NCBI GenBank assembly: GCA_913060865.1
Contig: CAJXTU010000001.1
Span: 473,812 to 537,811 of the forward strand
Length of the DNA: 64,000 nt
Direction: 5' to 3'
DNA from: an uncultured Cycloclasticus sp.
GTDB lineage: Bacteria > Pseudomonadota > Gammaproteobacteria > Methylococcales > Cycloclasticaceae
Shown in pieces: positions 1 to 7,921 of this stretch. Every line of letters begins with the position of its first letter. Position 1 is the stretch's first letter. Both the position numbers and the translations under genes were made by a program. The notes beneath the pieces are model-generated. The model made no database searches and had not been told where the DNA came from. It worked only from the letters and a program-made list of their open reading frames with translations.

Positions 1-564
1 ATAATTGATAAGAGCGTCTAACTGACCTCGCTTAATAAGATTGTTAAGGAGTGGAGGGGCGCCAAAAACTTTATCGATATTTGTTTGCAGATTTATGTTT
101 TCTTGTAAGGCTAAAGCTCGCAGCAATAACCAATTCTTATCTAACCCGCCCCCTGCGATACCGAGTCTTTTATTGGCTAGGTCTTTAATAGACCGAATAG
201 GCGACTGATTTGGGACCATTAAAGAACCAGCGGAGCTTGAGTAAGGTGCAAATAAATAATGAGTGGATAGTCCACGTTGACGTGCAACCCATGTCCAATC
301 GGAGACGATGATGTCGGCGGCATGAGCCTGTAATGCGATTTTACCAGCCTGACTGTTGGCCAAGGGTTGAATAATAAGCTCAAAGCCATTTTTATGGTCA
401 AGCCTAGCTTTTTTAATAGTTTGTAAGGTCCAGTTAACAGTACCAAATTTAAGGACTGAAATTTTTATGGGTGTCTTAGCATCAGCAATGCCATCACTGA
501 GAAAAATAGAAAGGAAAGCAAGGAAAAGAATAGTTGTTAAGGGTGTTTTATAAAATCGTTGCAT
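1..564 (-). CDS. ABC transporter periplasmic substrate-binding protein (NMT1/TauA-like), 3' end cut by window edge
   Basis: I read an uninterrupted frame of 188 codons from an ATG at 564 leftward off the window. It begins with a short basic stretch, a hydrophobic segment rich in L, F and I, and an ADA site followed by K-T-P, which is a typical Sec signal peptide cleaved near residue 28. The mature part has the layout of a periplasmic binding protein of the nitrate/sulfonate/taurine or THI5 type: a beta strand (IKISVLKFGTVNW), an H-A-A-D-I-I-V-S-D-W segment, then SIKDLANKRLGIAGG. The family delivers small anions or pyrimidine precursors to an inner-membrane permease. The ligand cannot be told from this fragment. 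It is divergent from moaA, with 301 bases between them. Confidence 0.7.
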   Translation of the reverse strand, partial: MQRFYKTPLTTILFLAFLSIFLSDGIADAKTPIKISVLKFGTVNWTLQTIKKARLDHKNGFELIIQPLANSQAGKIALQAHAADIIVSDWTWVARQRGLSTHYLFAPYSSSAGSLMVPNQSPIRSIKDLANKRLGIAGGGLDKNWLLLRALALQENINLQTNIDKVFGAPPLLNNLIKRGQLDALINY

Positions 565-770
565 TTATTCAAAGTGCCATGAGGGTCAATTAATGTACTG
601 CTTATACTCAGTCTACCTCTTTATGTCATAAAGAAAAGCTAAATAGAAAGCGAAGCTTAACCTAGGTATAAGGTGATTAGTTTAAGTGGTTGAATCAACT
701 AATCGTTGACCTATAAATTTAATGTGCGGTAAGGTGTATTAATTAATGAAATTAGCTGTAAGTTATTAAT

Positions 771-789
771 GCTAATGAGAATTATTTGC
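771..789 (+). promoter_or_regulatory. candidate Fur box upstream of moaA
   Basis: GCTAATGAGAATTATTTGC matches the 19-base Escherichia coli Fur consensus at 14 positions by my alignment, including the central AATGA-AAT-ATT core. It lies 77 bases before moaA, whose product and downstream partner are both iron-sulfur proteins, so iron control would make sense. AT-rich DNA produces such matches by chance, so this is only a candidate. Confidence 0.3.
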
Positions 790-791
790 CC

Positions 792-807
792 TTGATAATT
801 TTATCAA
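792..807. promoter_or_regulatory. inverted repeat TTGATAA-tt-TTATCAA
   Basis: There is a perfect 7-base inverted repeat with a 2-base spacer, 58 bases before the moaA start. It resembles an FNR/CRP-family half-site pair (TTGAT...ATCAA), but the gap between half-sites is 6 bases where FNR needs 4. A dimeric regulator of the moaA/ferredoxin unit may bind here. The identity of the regulator is inference. Confidence 0.3.
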
Positions 808-865
808 ATACTAGCTAACCTTTTGAAAAATTAGCGCTTCTAAAACAGGATTATAGTTTATTTAC

Positions 866-1882
866 ATGAGTGTTATATCACCTACTACAAATGCGAATAC
901 GTTAATTGATAAGTTCGGTCGTCAAGTAACGTATGTGAGAATTTCAGTGACAGATCGTTGTGACTTTCGTTGTGTTTATTGCATGAGCGAAGATATGGAG
1001 TTCTTGCCGCGCGAACAAGTATTAACGTTGGAGGAAATAACTCGCCTATCAAAAGCGTTTGTTGAATTAGGCGTAACGAAAATTCGCATTACAGGCGGCG
1101 AGCCATTAGTACGGAAAGATATCGTCAATATGCTAGCCGATGTTGCTAAATTAGAGGGGCTAGATGAGCTCGTTATTACAACTAATGGTTCGCAACTGAT
1201 GAAATTAGCGCAGCCGTTAAAAGAAGCAGGTGTTAAACGAATTAATATAAGCCTAGATAGTCTTGATGCGGAAAAATTTAAAAAAGTAACACGCGTTGGT
1301 GACTTGAACGTAGTCCTTGACGGTATACAAACTGCGAAGAAAGCTGGTTTTGAAAAAATAAAATTAAACGCGGTGATCTTAAAAAATAGAAATCATGATG
1401 AGGTGAATGACCTGGTCCGCTATGCCATGCAGGAAGGCCTGGATATCAGTTTTATTGAAGAAATGCCATTAGGCGCCATCGATAGCCATTCACGAGAAGA
1501 AGCCTATTACTCAAGTGATGAGATTAAGAGCGATATTGAAAAACAGTTTGACCTAGTGGCTAGTACGAAAAATACGGGTGGTCCCGCACGTTATTACAGT
1601 GTGACGGGCTATGATAATTTAGTCGGTTTTATATCACCACACAGCCATAATTTTTGTGATACCTGTAATCGTGTGCGTGTCACCGCATCAGGGTTATTAT
1701 TGTTATGTCTAGGTCAAGAGCACTCGATGGATTTGAAGCGAGTGTTAAGAGCGAATCCTACGGATTTAAATAAAGTGAAGCAGGCTCTTATTGAATCGAT
1801 GGAGATAAAGCCTAAAGGGCATGATTTTGATATTACTGAACAACCTGTTATCTTTCGTCATATGAGTGTAACAGGCGGTTAA
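866..1882 (+). CDS. moaA: GTP 3',8-cyclase MoaA (molybdenum cofactor biosynthesis)
   Basis: A radical-SAM enzyme that rearranges GTP into 3',8-cyclo-7,8-dihydro-GTP, the first step to the pyranopterin of molybdenum and tungsten cofactors. The N-terminal CxxxCxxC (C32, C36, C39) binds the SAM-cleaving 4Fe-4S cluster, and TGGEPL follows near residue 78. The C-terminal cysteines C264, C267 and C281 bind the second, substrate-side cluster. The protein ends in the conserved Gly-Gly tail needed for turnover. Length (338 aa) is normal. No moaC, moaD or moaE is nearby. The gene is followed by a ferredoxin of the tungsten/molybdenum aldehyde oxidoreductase type, so it may once have served that enzyme. 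Assignment is secure. Confidence 0.96.
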   Translation: MSVISPTTNANTLIDKFGRQVTYVRISVTDRCDFRCVYCMSEDMEFLPREQVLTLEEITRLSKAFVELGVTKIRITGGEPLVRKDIVNMLADVAKLEGLDELVITTNGSQLMKLAQPLKEAGVKRINISLDSLDAEKFKKVTRVGDLNVVLDGIQTAKKAGFEKIKLNAVILKNRNHDEVNDLVRYAMQEGLDISFIEEMPLGAIDSHSREEAYYSSDEIKSDIEKQFDLVASTKNTGGPARYYSVTGYDNLVGFISPHSHNFCDTCNRVRVTASGLLLLCLGQEHSMDLKRVLRANPTDLNKVKQALIESMEIKPKGHDFDITEQPVIFRHMSVTGG

Positions 1883-1910
1883 AGTTGAGTTAAACTATAC
1901 GTTGATCAAT

Positions 1911-1945
1911 AAACGAACTTATGCACTTTGCGTATAAGTTCGTTT
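1911..1945 (+). terminator. stem-loop after moaA
   Basis: A perfect 12-base inverted repeat (AAACGAACTTAT at 1911-1922, ATAAGTTCGTTT at 1934-1945) with an 11-base loop, 29 bases past the moaA stop. No run of T follows, so it is either a weak terminator or an RNA-stabilising hairpin between moaA and the ferredoxin gene. Confidence 0.5.
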
Positions 1946-1987
1946 GTTAACCTTATTAAAAATAAATAGAACCCACAGGAGGGTGTT

Positions 1988-2455
1988 ATGCAGATGTCTT
2001 TAGTTATTGATGCAAATAAATGTACAGGTTGTTTGCAATGTGAAATGGCTTGTTCTTATGAAGGTGAAGGGGTTTTTAACCCAACTAAGTCAAGAATTAA
2101 AATTTTCCCATTTCATGAAGAAGGTATCTTCGTGCCTTACACTTGTACTCAGTGTGATGAAGCATGGTGTATGCATGCTTGCCCCGTTGAAGCGATTCAG
2201 CTAAATAAGACGACAGGCGCAAAAGAAATCGTTAATGACCTTTGTGTTGGCTGTAAAGTATGTACGATTGCCTGTCCATTCGGAACAGTTAATTATAATG
2301 CGGATAGCGGAAAAGTTATCAAGTGTGACCTTTGTGGCGGTGACCCAGAGTGCTCAAAAGCATGTCCAACTAGTGCGATTACTTTCCAAGATGCAAACTG
2401 GACAGGGTATGACAAAATGAAAGGCTATGCCGCGAAGGCGATGCCAGCAAAGTAA
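1988..2455 (+). CDS. 4Fe-4S dicluster ferredoxin, aldehyde ferredoxin oxidoreductase electron-transfer subunit type
   Basis: A 155-aa polyferredoxin with four cysteine groups arranged as in the beta subunits of DMSO-reductase-like and AOR-like enzymes. The first is C12-TG-C15-LQ-C18-EMA-C22. A C-T-Q-C-DEAW-C-MHA-C group, a C-VG-C-KV-C-TIA-C group and a final C-DL-C-x5-C-SKA-C group follow. It passes electrons between a tungsten or molybdenum enzyme and a redox partner. A strong ribosome site (AGGAGG, 1978-1983) sits 5 bases before the chosen ATG; another in-frame ATG at 1994 is less well spaced. Its expected partner, a large AOR subunit, is missing: only a possible fragment of its start lies just downstream. 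Function in this strain is therefore uncertain. Confidence 0.85.
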   Translation: MQMSLVIDANKCTGCLQCEMACSYEGEGVFNPTKSRIKIFPFHEEGIFVPYTCTQCDEAWCMHACPVEAIQLNKTTGAKEIVNDLCVGCKVCTIACPFGTVNYNADSGKVIKCDLCGGDPECSKACPTSAITFQDANWTGYDKMKGYAAKAMPAK

Positions 2456-2497
2456 AACTCTTGTACGTATAAGAATAAAAAGTTGAAGAGATAAGGT

Positions 2498-2567
2498 ATG
2501 TCTTGGACTAAACGTACGAAGGGTTAACTTTACGCGAAGGAACTTGGCGCATGAATGGCTAAAGCCA
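2498..2567 (+). pseudogene. possible decayed 5' end of an aldehyde ferredoxin oxidoreductase gene
   Basis: An ATG with a purine-rich upstream (gaagagataaggt) opens M-S-W-T-K-R-T and stops after nine codons. Skipping one base at 2519 gives R-V-N-F-T and then L-A-H-E-W-L-K before a stop at 2568. Together these resemble the start of AOR-family proteins as I remember them (M-x-W-T-R/K..., R-V-N-L-T..., ...N-M-E-W-A). The position, 42 bases after the AOR-type ferredoxin gene, is where the large subunit would lie. The match is short and part of it overlaps a stem-loop (2555-2568), so coincidence remains possible. Confidence 0.35.
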
Positions 2568-2731
2568 TAGACATAACCTCCTGGAAGGTAAAAGTTCGCC
2601 AACATTTGATCTGCAAGTGTTGGCGAATGTCATTGATGAAATGAGTGGATGCTATATTAATAACCGGGGCTGCTTACCTAGTTATGGGAATACATAAAGT
2701 GTCATGTGTGTGGCGCTAGAGCTAGGTAAGT
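2555..2731 (+). other. cluster of stem-loops suggesting a structured RNA or decayed intron
   Basis: This stretch has no open frame but packs several inverted repeats: ATGGCT/AGCCAT (2555-2560 and 2563-2568), a perfect 10-base pair TTCGCCAACA/TGTTGGCGAA (2595-2604 and 2618-2627), and a 9-base pair CTTACCTAG/CTAGGTAAG flanking about 41 bases (ends near 2731). Such spacing is usual in folded RNAs, for example domain I of a group II intron. I found neither a reverse transcriptase frame nor a recognisable domain V, and no GTGYG intron start. Identity is unknown. Confidence 0.35.
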
Positions 2732-3147
2732 CCGATGAAAAACCGAACTCAACAATAAGCACAGGCAATACAGCCTATTTTCACGGCATGCTTACCGATA
2801 GCTGGGTTTGAAGAAATACTCTGTTGCACTTTCCTCCCCTAAAAAGAAGGCCTGCATTACCATAATAATTTTAGTGCTTAGGCCGTATGGGTGTAAAAAA
2901 ACATCAATGGTATTGATACGCTAACTGCAATTAACGTTATCTTTAATGAGTAAAGGCGAGGTGTTATTTACTTAGAGTCAAATTTTTAGTAACTACGGAC
3001 ATGTGCTTGAAGGGTTTTATGATTGAAAAGCTGATCAGCTTGAACTCAAATTTGGAAATACCGAAACATTGACTTAATGTGTGCAAAGCAGCTTTTGTTA
3101 AGTGAAAGAGAGGGTTCTGGACTCTGGCGGTCAGTCAGTGACGTGTT
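2732..3147. other. gene-free stretch
   Basis: No frame here looks coding. It contains a perfect 14-base palindrome AAGCTGATCAGCTT near 3030 and short imperfect repeats (for example GGCCT...AGGCC around 2848-2884). It may be remnant DNA left by deletion of most of an oxidoreductase gene, since the flanking genes fit such an operon. That is inference. Confidence 0.3.
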
Positions 3148-3444
3148 ATGACGTTATTTAAAGCAAAGCTATTTTCGTTGGAGATGGGGTTTTCCCGACA
3201 AGATTTTCTCACGCTATTGAACAGCCAAGATAAGTTACTTTACTCTCATGAAGGTGAGCTTATTGTATTTTCTTTTGCCAATCAATCAGTTGATATCTCT
3301 CTGGGTGAAGAAAGCATACGGCATTTTGGTTCAGCAAAATTACCCATGTTGCCGGTTACTTTTGATTTTTCTAATATGGGTGATAATGAGCAAGAAGAGT
3401 TTATGACATTATTCTTGCTTAAATTTCAGCGTGGTGGTGGCTAG
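3148..3444 (+). CDS. hypothetical protein, 98 aa
   Basis: I do not recognise the family with confidence. The protein is soluble, without signal peptide or membrane segment, and composition looks coding. The C-terminal third has alternating beta-like hydrophobics ([10 protein letters not shown]), an acidic NEQEEFM stretch, and a distinctive basic-glycine end, F-Q-R-G-G-G. I recall similar F-x-R-G-G-G endings in small unnamed proteobacterial proteins, but cannot confirm this. No good ribosome site precedes the ATG. Its stop codon overlaps that of pyrE, which is convergent. It follows the decayed region after the AOR-type ferredoxin, so it may be a leftover accessory gene of that operon. Confidence 0.55.
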   Translation: MTLFKAKLFSLEMGFSRQDFLTLLNSQDKLLYSHEGELIVFSFANQSVDISLGEESIRHFGSAKLPMLPVTFDFSNMGDNEQEEFMTLFLLKFQRGGG

Positions 3445-4082
3445 CTAGTTCCATACGTTTTTTGATAGTTCAAAATAGCGCTTAAATGTTCTGCACTCTC
3501 AGATTCTTTAAGATAACTTATGATGTCCTCTAAGCAAATAATTGAGGCGACCTTAAAGCCATAGCTTTCTTCTACGTCATCTATCGCAGAGGTTTCTCCA
3601 CGGCCTTTTTCTTGTCGGTTAAGTGCGATTAAAACACCCGATGCGGTCGCATTGGCAGTTCGGATAATATCGACAGACTCTCTAACAGATGTACCGGCAC
3701 TAATGACGTCATCTACAATAATCGTATTGCCTTTGAGCTCTGAGCCAACCAATAAGCCGCCTTCACCGTGGTCTTTTACTTCTTTACGGTTAAAAACATA
3801 GGGTATATCTTTGTCAGACACCTCTGATAAGCCGATAGAAACAGCGCAAACAAGTGGAATACCTTTGTAGGCGGGACCATACAAAATGTCATAATCCATG
3901 CCTGAGTCAATCAATGCATGTGCGTAAAAATGCCCTAATTTACGTAAGCGGTAACCCGTGTTAAATAAACCCGTGTTAAAAAAATAAGGGCTGACTCGAC
4001 CAGACTTTAATGTAAATTCCCCAAATTTTAAGGCGTTGCATTGTAGAGCAAATTCAATAAATTCTTGTTTGTAATCTTTCAT
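3441..4082 (-). CDS. pyrE: orotate phosphoribosyltransferase
   Basis: Joins orotate to PRPP to give OMP, the fifth step of de novo pyrimidine synthesis, in the cytoplasm as a dimer. The PRPP-binding signature [13 protein letters not shown] sits near residues 120-132. The N-terminal FIEFALQ...[20 protein letters not shown] and the flexible catalytic loop ([13 protein letters not shown]) match the enzyme along its full 213 aa. It stands alone on the minus strand with an 89-base upstream gap before the CPxCG gene, so it probably has its own promoter. Confidence 0.97.
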   Translation of the reverse strand: MKDYKQEFIEFALQCNALKFGEFTLKSGRVSPYFFNTGLFNTGYRLRKLGHFYAHALIDSGMDYDILYGPAYKGIPLVCAVSIGLSEVSDKDIPYVFNRKEVKDHGEGGLLVGSELKGNTIIVDDVISAGTSVRESVDIIRTANATASGVLIALNRQEKGRGETSAIDDVEESYGFKVASIICLEDIISYLKESESAEHLSAILNYQKTYGTS

Positions 4083-4171
4083 GAGTCACTTATCGGTTTT
4101 TTCTGTAAACGAGTATTTTATACTTAAAGAGCGTAAGTTTTGCACAAACGATGAAGTTGTTTGCTTTAACC

Positions 4172-4369
4172 TCACTCCGTATCGGAATGGGCTGTTATGT
4201 TGATTTGATGATTGACGTCATCAATATCAATATTTAACTCAATAGGTTGGCAGCATACGTAGCAATCTTCGATAGTTTGATGGCTGCCTTGAGATGTATC
4301 AATCAGCGTGTCTATTTTTTCGCCACAGTACGGGCATGAGAACTGTTGATTAATGACTGACCCGTGCAT
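4172..4369 (-). CDS. CPxCG-motif cysteine-rich protein
   Basis: A 65-aa protein with C-P-Y-C-G near residue 12 and a second pair C-Y-V-C-C around residue 36, which together could hold one zinc ion. This matches the small CPxCG family found next to housekeeping genes in gammaproteobacteria. Its role is unknown. The start ATG overlaps the hemW stop by one base (TAATG), so it is translationally coupled to hemW. Confidence 0.8.
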   Translation of the reverse strand: MHGSVINQQFSCPYCGEKIDTLIDTSQGSHQTIEDCYVCCQPIELNIDIDDVNHQINITAHSDTE

Positions 4370-5517
4370 TATGAAGGTAGAAAGTGTTCTACGGTATCAT
4401 TTAAGAAGTTCCACCCTTGTTCGGTACAGCGATATGTTGACGCATTAAGTTGCAGCAATTCTTTATCAATTAACGAATCTAATGTTGTTTGTATACTGGA
4501 GGCCCCTAGCTGGGTGCGACATTGGTATTGATCCAGAGTAAAGCCAGTTCTTAAACGAAGGGCATTCATCATAAATTCAAACGGTAACTCAGTGGCTTTA
4601 ACGATGTTGTGTCCGCCTATTACCGCCGGGGTGCCTGCAAGGTTTGTATATTCTCGCGGTTGCTTCTTTTTCCAATAACGAGAGATAGCGCCTTGTTCAT
4701 TGGTGATTTTGCCGTGAGCACCAGCGCCAATTCCAATGTAATCGCCGAAGTGCCAGTAATTAAGATTATGACGAGATTGTTGCCCAGCCGCAGAATAAGC
4801 CGATACCTCATACTGACCGAGGTGCTTGTTGATTTGAGTTTGGCAGGCTGTCTGCATGTCCCAGATTAGCTCATCGTGAGGTAAGGCGGGCGGGTGTTTA
4901 TAAAATAAGGTGTTTTTCTCAAGGGTTAATTGATAGTGAGAAAGGTGACCTGTTTGATAATTTAAGGCCAAATTTACATCGTTAACCGCTTGCTGAATGT
5001 TTTGTTGAGGTAAGCCAAACATCAAGTCGAGATTAATGCGCTCAAACCCTGCTCTTTGCGCTAATTGGATTGATTTATGCGCTTGTTTAGCATCATGAAT
5101 GCGTCCTAGACTTTGTAGGTGACTATCATTAAAGCTTTGAATGCCAATTGATAAGCGATTGATGCCAATGTTAAAAAAAGCAGAAAATTTACCAGCTTCG
5201 GCTGTGCCAGGGTTGGCCTCTAAGGTAATTTCAATGTTGTCACTAATATTAAGTGTTTGATGAACGGCGTTGAGAATGCGCTCAATACTAGTTGCCGAGA
5301 ATAAGCTAGGAGTGCCGCCGCCAATGAAGATGCTCTTTAGCGTTCTGTTAGGAACTTTTTGGGCCTCATTAGTAAGGTCTTTAATAAGCGCTTCTACATA
5401 ATCCTCTTCGCTATCACCTGTTTTTTTTTCGTGTGAATTAAAGTCGCAATAGGGGCATTTTTTTACGCACCACGGAATATGAATGTAGAGGCTATAGTCT
5501 GATGAATTAGTTGTCAT
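4369..5517 (-). CDS. hemW: radical SAM heme chaperone HemW
   Basis: A 382-aa radical-SAM protein of the HemN-like group. C17-VKK-C21-PY-C24 binds the 4Fe-4S cluster and GGGTPS binds SAM. It lacks the N-terminal extension that gives true oxygen-independent coproporphyrinogen oxidase (HemN) its activity, so it is better called HemW, a protein that binds heme and passes it to respiratory enzymes. The C-terminal HemN domain (FEFMMNALRLRTGFTL) is present. It overlaps rdgB by 11 bases and follows rph-rdgB in one operon. Confidence 0.93.
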   Translation of the reverse strand: MTTNSSDYSLYIHIPWCVKKCPYCDFNSHEKKTGDSEEDYVEALIKDLTNEAQKVPNRTLKSIFIGGGTPSLFSATSIERILNAVHQTLNISDNIEITLEANPGTAEAGKFSAFFNIGINRLSIGIQSFNDSHLQSLGRIHDAKQAHKSIQLAQRAGFERINLDLMFGLPQQNIQQAVNDVNLALNYQTGHLSHYQLTLEKNTLFYKHPPALPHDELIWDMQTACQTQINKHLGQYEVSAYSAAGQQSRHNLNYWHFGDYIGIGAGAHGKITNEQGAISRYWKKKQPREYTNLAGTPAVIGGHNIVKATELPFEFMMNALRLRTGFTLDQYQCRTQLGASSIQTTLDSLIDKELLQLNASTYRCTEQGWNFLNDTVEHFLPS

Positions 5518-6124
5518 GCGGCTTGGCGAAATAATCGGACACTTGGGGCATAAGCAGGTTTAGCGCCTTAGCACGGTGACTTAAACAGTTTTTGATTGAA
5601 GCATCGAGTTCGGCTGACACGCATTGATGTTCAGGAACATAGAAGACAGGATCGTACCCAAACCCATTCTCACCAGACTCTTTATAAGCAATACGCCCTT
5701 CCCAAACACCATGAGCTATCAATGGCGAAGGGTCGTCGGCATGAGCCATAAAAACCATTACGCAATGAAAGCGTGCAGAGCGTTTCTCGACAGGGGTGTT
5801 TTCAAGTGCATTGAGTAATTTGAGTGTATTTTTTTTGTCATCAGAAGGTAATCCAGCGTATCTTGCAGAATGTACGCCTGGCTTGCCATCAAGTGCATCA
5901 ACCTCTAGCCCTGAATCATCTGCGATGACGGGCAGTTTAGAAATTCTTGCAGCATGTCTCGCTTTAATGATGGCGTTTTCAATAAATGTCGTACCAGTTT
6001 CTTCAGCTTCAGACACATCAAAGCGTGACTGAGGAAGTACCTCAATCGCTTGATGTTTGAGAATGGCCTGAATTTCTTGTATTTTTCCCTTGTTACCACT
6101 GGCCAGTACGATCTGTTGAATCAT
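5507..6124 (-). CDS. rdgB: dITP/XTP pyrophosphatase (RdgB/HAM1 family)
   Basis: Hydrolyses non-canonical purine nucleotides (ITP, dITP, XTP) to monophosphate and pyrophosphate, keeping them out of DNA and RNA. Family marks are [13 protein letters not shown] at the start, [24 protein letters not shown] in the middle with the metal-binding acidic residues, and [11 protein letters not shown] plus the SHRAKAL end. Length 205 aa is normal. The ATG overlaps the rph stop (ATGA), so the two are coupled. Confidence 0.96.
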   Translation of the reverse strand: MIQQIVLASGNKGKIQEIQAILKHQAIEVLPQSRFDVSEAEETGTTFIENAIIKARHAARISKLPVIADDSGLEVDALDGKPGVHSARYAGLPSDDKKNTLKLLNALENTPVEKRSARFHCVMVFMAHADDPSPLIAHGVWEGRIAYKESGENGFGYDPVFYVPEHQCVSAELDASIKNCLSHRAKALNLLMPQVSDYFAKPHDN

Positions 6125-6837
6125 TTTTCCAATGCGTCACGTTGGTGTTGCATTAATTCACTAATGCCCGTTGTCGCTAAATTAAGCATCGCATCAAGTT
6201 CTTCACGGCGAAATGCATGGCCTTCGGCAGTGCCTTGAACCTCAATAAAAGCACCGGCGTCGTTCATAATGACATTCATATCGGTTTCAGCTTCTGAGTC
6301 CTCAGGGTAATCCAGGTCTAGAACGGGTTCGCCGTTATAAATACCAACGGAGACGGCAGCGAGTTGTCCATGAATGGGGTTGGTTTTAATCTTCTTATCG
6401 GCTAATAACTTTTCAACAGCGATAGATAGAGCGACGAAACTGCCAGTAATAGAAGCAGTGCGTGTTCCACCATCTGCTTGAAGAACATCGCAGTCGATGG
6501 TGATGGTATACCCGTCAAGTGCATTAAGGTCCACAGCAGCACGTAAGGAACGACCAATTAATCGTTGGATTTCTTGCGTGCGACCGCTTTGTTTACCACG
6601 GGCGGCTTCGCGCCCCATGCGGCTGTGAGTAGAGCGAGGTAGCATGCCATATTCAGCAGTAACCCAACCCTGGCCCTTGTCTTTTAGAAATCTTGGAACA
6701 CGACTTTCAACAGATGCTGTGCAGAGTACTTGAGTGTCGCCACAAGCAATTAATACCGAACCTTCGGCGTGAATGGTGAAATTAGTTGTTATTTTAACGT
6801 CACGGAGTTGATCGAATTGGCGTCCACTAGGTCTCAT
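6121..6837 (-). CDS. rph: ribonuclease PH
   Basis: A phosphate-dependent 3'-5' exoribonuclease that trims tRNA 3' ends. It opens with [14 protein letters not shown] and has the [15 protein letters not shown] block (arginines for RNA and phosphate binding), [22 protein letters not shown] and [15 protein letters not shown] with the metal-binding acidic residues. Full 238 aa. It is the first gene of the rph-rdgB-hemW-CPxCG unit; the promoter must lie in the 116 bases to the kinase gene. Confidence 0.97.
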   Translation of the reverse strand: MRPSGRQFDQLRDVKITTNFTIHAEGSVLIACGDTQVLCTASVESRVPRFLKDKGQGWVTAEYGMLPRSTHSRMGREAARGKQSGRTQEIQRLIGRSLRAAVDLNALDGYTITIDCDVLQADGGTRTASITGSFVALSIAVEKLLADKKIKTNPIHGQLAAVSVGIYNGEPVLDLDYPEDSEAETDMNVIMNDAGAFIEVQGTAEGHAFRREELDAMLNLATTGISELMQHQRDALEK

Positions 6838-6953
6838 GTTTTTTTCCTAAAGCTAAAGATGTTGAATGAAATGGAATACGAGGTATTACACATTTAGAGA
6901 TACGCGCATTATAGGGCAAGAAACGGCGTATTAGATGGTGGAATTAACGAATA

Positions 6954-7856
6954 TTAACGATAGTTGGTGGCGTTCAGTAAGTCGTCGATAGTTTGAGGTC
7001 TTTTAGGAGGCGAGATTTGCATTGCCCAATCTATGGCATAGAGAATTTTTTCATCGATTCTATTTTTATACAGCTGATGTGCCGATGACCTATTTCTAAG
7101 TGTTATCGTATCTGATGAAGGTATAGGAGCTGATCGATCTAGGCAGGCGCGCATACTCGCGCCTATTGCATAGCAATCACTCCAAGGGCCTAATTTGTAG
7201 AGTTTGTCATGTTGTTCTGGTGAGGCGTAACCCCTTGTCATGCTATGTGAGCTGAGGTTTTGTTGACCTTTATATGAGAGCGCGGAACCAAAGTCGAGAA
7301 TGAGCGGGTTATGTGGGGGTCGCAGTAAAATATTATCTGGCTTAATGTCGAGATGTAATAACCCTCTGTGATGCATATTCTTAATACACCTCATCACGGG
7401 TTGAAAAACGGCCAGCAAAAACTCGGTGGTGACTAAATTATCCGAGTCTTTTAACCAGTTACCAAGTGTTTGCCCATAGTCATAATTCATCACCAAATAA
7501 GCGGTATTATTGCTAAGAAAGAAATTGAGAACGCGAACAATATTGGGGTGTTTTATGGTCGTTAATAAGGTTGCTTCCTTCAGAAATAACTCGCGACCAC
7601 GTTGAAACAAGGCTGCTGAATTAGCGTCAATAGGAGCTACATTCAGGCCATTACGTACAGTCAGATGTTCAGGCTTGTACTCTTTGATAGCAACTTGTTG
7701 TTGATCTTTGAGTTGACGAGCAAGGTAGACGGTGCTGAAACCACCTTGAGCCAGAACGCGTTCAATAATATAGTTATCCAGAACCAAGCCAGAGGCTAGC
7801 GACTGGGTGTCTGTCGTTGTGATGCTTGGACTTGATGAGAGAGAGTTTTTTGTCAT
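6954..7856 (-). CDS. Hanks-type serine/threonine protein kinase
   Basis: A 300-aa soluble kinase with one catalytic domain and no membrane segment. Visible parts are the glycine-rich loop (AQGGFSTVY, where the usual first glycine is replaced), the ATP lysine K58 in VAIKEY, the C-helix glutamate E94, the catalytic loop H168-L-D170-I-K172-P-D-N175, the DFG triad 188-190 and the SPEQ activation segment end. All catalytic residues are present, so it is probably active. In related genomes kinases here can be paired with a PP2C phosphatase; none is in this window. Targets are unknown. Confidence 0.88.
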   Translation of the reverse strand: MTKNSLSSSPSITTTDTQSLASGLVLDNYIIERVLAQGGFSTVYLARQLKDQQQVAIKEYKPEHLTVRNGLNVAPIDANSAALFQRGRELFLKEATLLTTIKHPNIVRVLNFFLSNNTAYLVMNYDYGQTLGNWLKDSDNLVTTEFLLAVFQPVMRCIKNMHHRGLLHLDIKPDNILLRPPHNPLILDFGSALSYKGQQNLSSHSMTRGYASPEQHDKLYKLGPWSDCYAIGASMRACLDRSAPIPSSDTITLRNRSSAHQLYKNRIDEKILYAIDWAMQISPPKRPQTIDDLLNATNYR

Positions 7857-7921
7857 CAGGGTATTAATCTTTTTAAAAAGAGCCTAATATTTATCGTTTG
7901 AAATTAAGTATAGGCGACAAA

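Larger units (their letters stand above)
565..865. promoter_or_regulatory. divergent intergenic region between the binding protein and moaA
   Basis: This 301-base AT-rich stretch holds no open frame I trust. It must carry the promoters of both flanking genes. It contains a Fur-like sequence at 771-789 and an inverted repeat at 792-807, annotated separately. I did not find a convincing sigma-70 -35/-10 pair. A TTGACC near 706 lacks a good -10 at the right distance. Confidence 0.4.

Noticed and set aside
792..807. True FNR site
   Set aside because: The half-sites are 6 bases apart instead of 4, so it was listed only as an inverted repeat.
2555..3147. A complete group II intron
   Set aside because: Stem-loops are present, but I found no GTGYG start, no domain V and no reverse transcriptase; kept only as an alternative.
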